Source: Elusimicrobiota bacterium
GTDB lineage: Bacteria; Ratteibacteria; UBA8468; B48-G9; JAFGKM01
Assembly: GCA_012515635.1 (NCBI GenBank)
Contig: JAAYXZ010000173.1
Span: forward strand, 1 to 8,179
DNA length: 8,179 nucleotides
Direction of reading: 5' to 3'
The notes under the pieces were generated by a model, which saw only the letters and a program-made list of their open reading frames with translations, searched no databases and was not told the origin of the DNA. Positions within the stretch are counted from its first letter, which is position 1. The number at the start of each line of letters is the position of its first letter. The position numbers and the translations under genes were made by a program. This document shows positions 5,791 to 8,179 of the stretch, piece after piece.

Positions 5791-8179
5791 ATGGATATAA
5801 AAAAATTCAAAAAGCCGCCAATGATAATGAGACCTGCGCCTTTTTGGGCAATAAATGACAGGATTATACCCAGAGAGGTATCTATGCAGATGGATGATAT
5901 GCTTAGTGTCGGTCTGGGCGGCGGATTTTTTCATTCCAGAGCGGGGCTTATCACTGAGTATATGGGCAAGGAGTGGTTCGCATCTATAGAAGCGGCGCTT
6001 GATACCGCAAAGAAAAAGGGCGGATATCTCTGGCTTTATGATGAAGACCTTTGGCCCAGCGGAAATGCGGGCGGGCAAATAGCGGGGATGAAGGATGAAT
6101 ACAGGGAGACCTATATTCGCGCGTTTTTTCTCAGAAAAGGAGATACGGAAATCCCTTTGGAAGAGGAAGAAGTAATTAGGTATGCTTATAAGATAGTAAA
6201 GAGAGAAAAACGGGTCCTTGATAAATTCCAAAAGATTGCTCTTGAGGATATTGATAAAGAAAAAGGGAGTGAGCGGCTTATTATCATAAGAGGCTACGGT
6301 CCGCGGACAACTTGGTGGAGCGGAGAATCCAATCCTAATCTGCTTCATCCTAAAGCAATGCGGGAGTTTATAAGATTGACCCATAAGAAATATTATGAAA
6401 AACTTGGCAGTGAGTTCGGCAAAACTATTCCGGGCATATTCACAGACGAACCAAACATTTACAGGTCACAGGGACAATTTCCTTGGTATGAAGGTGTTGT
6501 AACACTATATCATAAATGGACAGGCAGAAATTTGTGGAATGATATTCCTTTCCTTTTCTTTGACGGAGACAACTCCAAACATATCCGTCTTTTAATACAC
6601 AGGGCTTTCTTAAGGCAGTTTCTTGAGGCGTATAGCAAGCCCATATATGAGTGGTGCGAGAAACATCGTTTATCCTATACAGGGCATTATAACGCAGAGG
6701 ACTCTTTTGAGGGACAGATAACGAACCATTGCGGCGGAGTGATGGCGCATTATAGATACCAGCATATACCCGGCATTGACCATCTTTTCAGGCAAATAGA
6801 TGGTGTATTGCTTACCTGTAAACAGGCATCTTCAGCATCCAGGCAACTCGGCATAAAAACGGTGCTGACAGAGATTTTTGGGGTAAGCCGGCACACAAAC
6901 ACGTTTGAGGACTTTAAATGGCTCGGTGATTTTGACCTTGTCCATGGAGTAAATTTTTTCTGTCCACATCTTGCCTGGTATTCTGCAAAAGGCAGAAGAA
7001 AAAGAGATTTCCCGCCTGTCTGGAATTATCAGCAAACCTATTGGAAAGAATTGCCTGCGCTGAATGATTATTTTACGCGTGTGGCAGTTGCTCTTACTTC
7101 AGGAAAACCGGATACAAAGATACTGCTTCTTCATTCTATTGAAAGCGCAATTGCGGAAAGAAGAATAGGGGTCGGTTGTATTAAGCAAACGGACGATATC
7201 CCAGAATATGACATAAAAGAAGCGGAGATACTGGATTCAGCAATCTGCAAGGCGTTGGAAGCAATATTAAATACAGGTTATGACTGTGACCTTGCTGATG
7301 AGAGTTTTATTGAAGATATGGGAGAGGTTAAAGGCAAAAAGTTTATTGTGGAAAAGATGCCCTATGAGATTGTTGTAATTCCGCCTTCCTATACATGGAG
7401 AGAAAAAACGGTTGCGCTTCTTGAAAAGTTTATTATAAACGGGGGGATAGTTATTGTTCTCGGTAAACCGCCTGAAGATATAGATGGTGTTCAGAATAAA
7501 AAAAGATGGCGGGAGATGCTCTCTTTCAAGAATGTTTCCTGTCTGCCGAATTCGGTGGAATCCATACAAAATAAAATAACATCCCTGTATCCGTCAACTT
7601 ATTCTTTGCGCTCCTTGGAAGGCAAATATTATACAAAAACATATCTACAGCATAGAATAGACGGCAAGGACGAGATATTTTTCATTGTTAACTCCGACAA
7701 GGAGGATGAGAGACACTATACACTTGATATAGCAAACGCAGGCAAACGTAGATTATTGAAATTGGATGCGGTGAACGGAGAAGCATATCTCGCAGACACA
7801 AAAAAAGAGAAGGATAAACTGGTGTATAAGTTTTCCTTGCCGCCTGCCGGCTCTCTCTTGCTTATGCTTTCCGCTACCTTGGGCAACTTTAAAAAAGACA
7901 GGATATCGCCTGACATAAGAATGGCAGAAGTTGTTTCGCTGCCCCCGTCTTTTGAATCGGAGAGAAGAGATGCGAATGTTCTTGTTCTTGACAGGATATC
8001 CGTCTCTTATGATGGGAACACATTTGAGAAAGAGAATACAGATTGGCGGGTAAGAAAAAGCATAGCGGAACGTTTTGGGCTTCAGGATGCTGTTCGCTGG
8101 CAGCCGTGGGTATCAAATAAAAAAGGCATATTCAAAGGAAAGGGCGGGAAGATAGTATTAAGATATAAGTTCTTCAGCG
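5791..8179 (+). CDS. GH106-like glycoside hydrolase (alpha-L-rhamnosidase superfamily), 3' truncated by window
   Basis: I translated this frame through 796 codons without a stop; it is still open at the window edge. The N-terminus (RPAPFW at residues 14-19, GLGGGFFHSR at 51-60, YDEDLWPSG at 83-91) matches the TIM-barrel start of GH106 and related hydrolases. Candidate active-site acids are in FTDEP (Asp219, Glu220), HYNAED (Glu303) and TEIFG (Glu361). GVNFFCPHLAWYS is also typical. Residues about 440-560 look like a beta-galactosidase-trimerisation or glutamine-amidotransferase-like fold (KILLLHS, EIVVIPP, GGIVIVLG). A beta-sandwich follows (FIVNSD, DAVNGE, LPPAGSLLLML at 683-693), then a segment that usually precedes a jelly-roll sugar-binding domain. 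There is no signal peptide, so the enzyme is probably cytoplasmic and acts on imported oligosaccharides. AAAGGG five bases before the ATG and a good promoter support the start. Substrate is uncertain: rhamnosides are suggested by homology only. Perhaps 200-300 residues lie beyond the window. Confidence 0.88.
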   Translation, partial: MDIKKFKKPPMIMRPAPFWAINDRIIPREVSMQMDDMLSVGLGGGFFHSRAGLITEYMGKEWFASIEAALDTAKKKGGYLWLYDEDLWPSGNAGGQIAGMKDEYRETYIRAFFLRKGDTEIPLEEEEVIRYAYKIVKREKRVLDKFQKIALEDIDKEKGSERLIIIRGYGPRTTWWSGESNPNLLHPKAMREFIRLTHKKYYEKLGSEFGKTIPGIFTDEPNIYRSQGQFPWYEGVVTLYHKWTGRNLWNDIPFLFFDGDNSKHIRLLIHRAFLRQFLEAYSKPIYEWCEKHRLSYTGHYNAEDSFEGQITNHCGGVMAHYRYQHIPGIDHLFRQIDGVLLTCKQASSASRQLGIKTVLTEIFGVSRHTNTFEDFKWLGDFDLVHGVNFFCPHLAWYSAKGRRKRDFPPVWNYQQTYWKELPALNDYFTRVAVALTSGKPDTKILLLHSIESAIAERRIGVGCIKQTDDIPEYDIKEAEILDSAICKALEAILNTGYDCDLADESFIEDMGEVKGKKFIVEKMPYEIVVIPPSYTWREKTVALLEKFIINGGIVIVLGKPPEDIDGVQNKKRWREMLSFKNVSCLPNSVESIQNKITSLYPSTYSLRSLEGKYYTKTYLQHRIDGKDEIFFIVNSDKEDERHYTLDIANAGKRRLLKLDAVNGEAYLADTKKEKDKLVYKFSLPPAGSLLLMLSATLGNFKKDRISPDIRMAEVVSLPPSFESERRDANVLVLDRISVSYDGNTFEKENTDWRVRKSIAERFGLQDAVRWQPWVSNKKGIFKGKGGKIVLRYKFFS

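Noticed and set aside
5725..6384. Reverse-strand open frame of 219 codons, and other reverse-strand frames at 6832-7035, 7267-7569, 7716-7916 and 7889-8116
   Set aside because: All but the first 66 bases of 5725-6384, and all of the others, lie opposite the continuous forward frame 5791-8179, whose translation matches a glycoside hydrolase. The reverse translations have no recognisable domain pattern, and 5725-6384 also runs into the divergent promoter region.

Overview
The window is a bacterial chromosomal segment of moderate, slightly AT-rich composition, with tightly packed genes and frequent start/stop overlaps. A MiaB-type tRNA methylthiotransferase points to Bacteria. The archaeal-type phosphoglycerate mutase, split TrkA proteins, a DUF4321-like protein and a GH106-like hydrolase without a signal peptide would suit an anaerobic or uncultured lineage. 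The sequence alone does not fix the phylum. I found no rRNA, tRNA, CRISPR array, insertion sequence or phage gene.

Left part (1-4153, plus strand). The window opens inside the 3' half of apgM, a cofactor-independent phosphoglycerate mutase. After a 97-bp gap comes a compact potassium-uptake operon. It holds two consecutive single-RCK TrkA proteins, an unlisted 47-codon membrane microprotein (1982-2125), the TrkH channel subunit, and an exported OB-fold-like protein with a C-terminal membrane anchor. The first three junctions overlap by 4, 1 and 4 bases and the last has a 10-base gap, so the five genes look like one translationally coupled unit. The two TrkA proteins would form the cytosolic nucleotide-sensing gate, TrkH the K+ pore. 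The roles of the microprotein and the OB-fold protein are unknown.

Middle part (4101-5705, minus strand). miaB converges on the Trk operon and overlaps its last gene by 53 bp. Upstream of miaB, and probably in the same transcript, is a small two-helix membrane protein resembling DUF4321.

Right part (5706-8179). An 85-bp divergent intergenic region carries two good sigma70-type promoters that physically overlap, one firing left into the DUF4321-like gene and miaB, one firing right. The rightward gene is a large open frame (796 codons and still open at the window edge) that resembles GH106-type glycoside hydrolases and lacks a signal peptide. It fills the whole right end; the reverse-strand open frames there are shadows.
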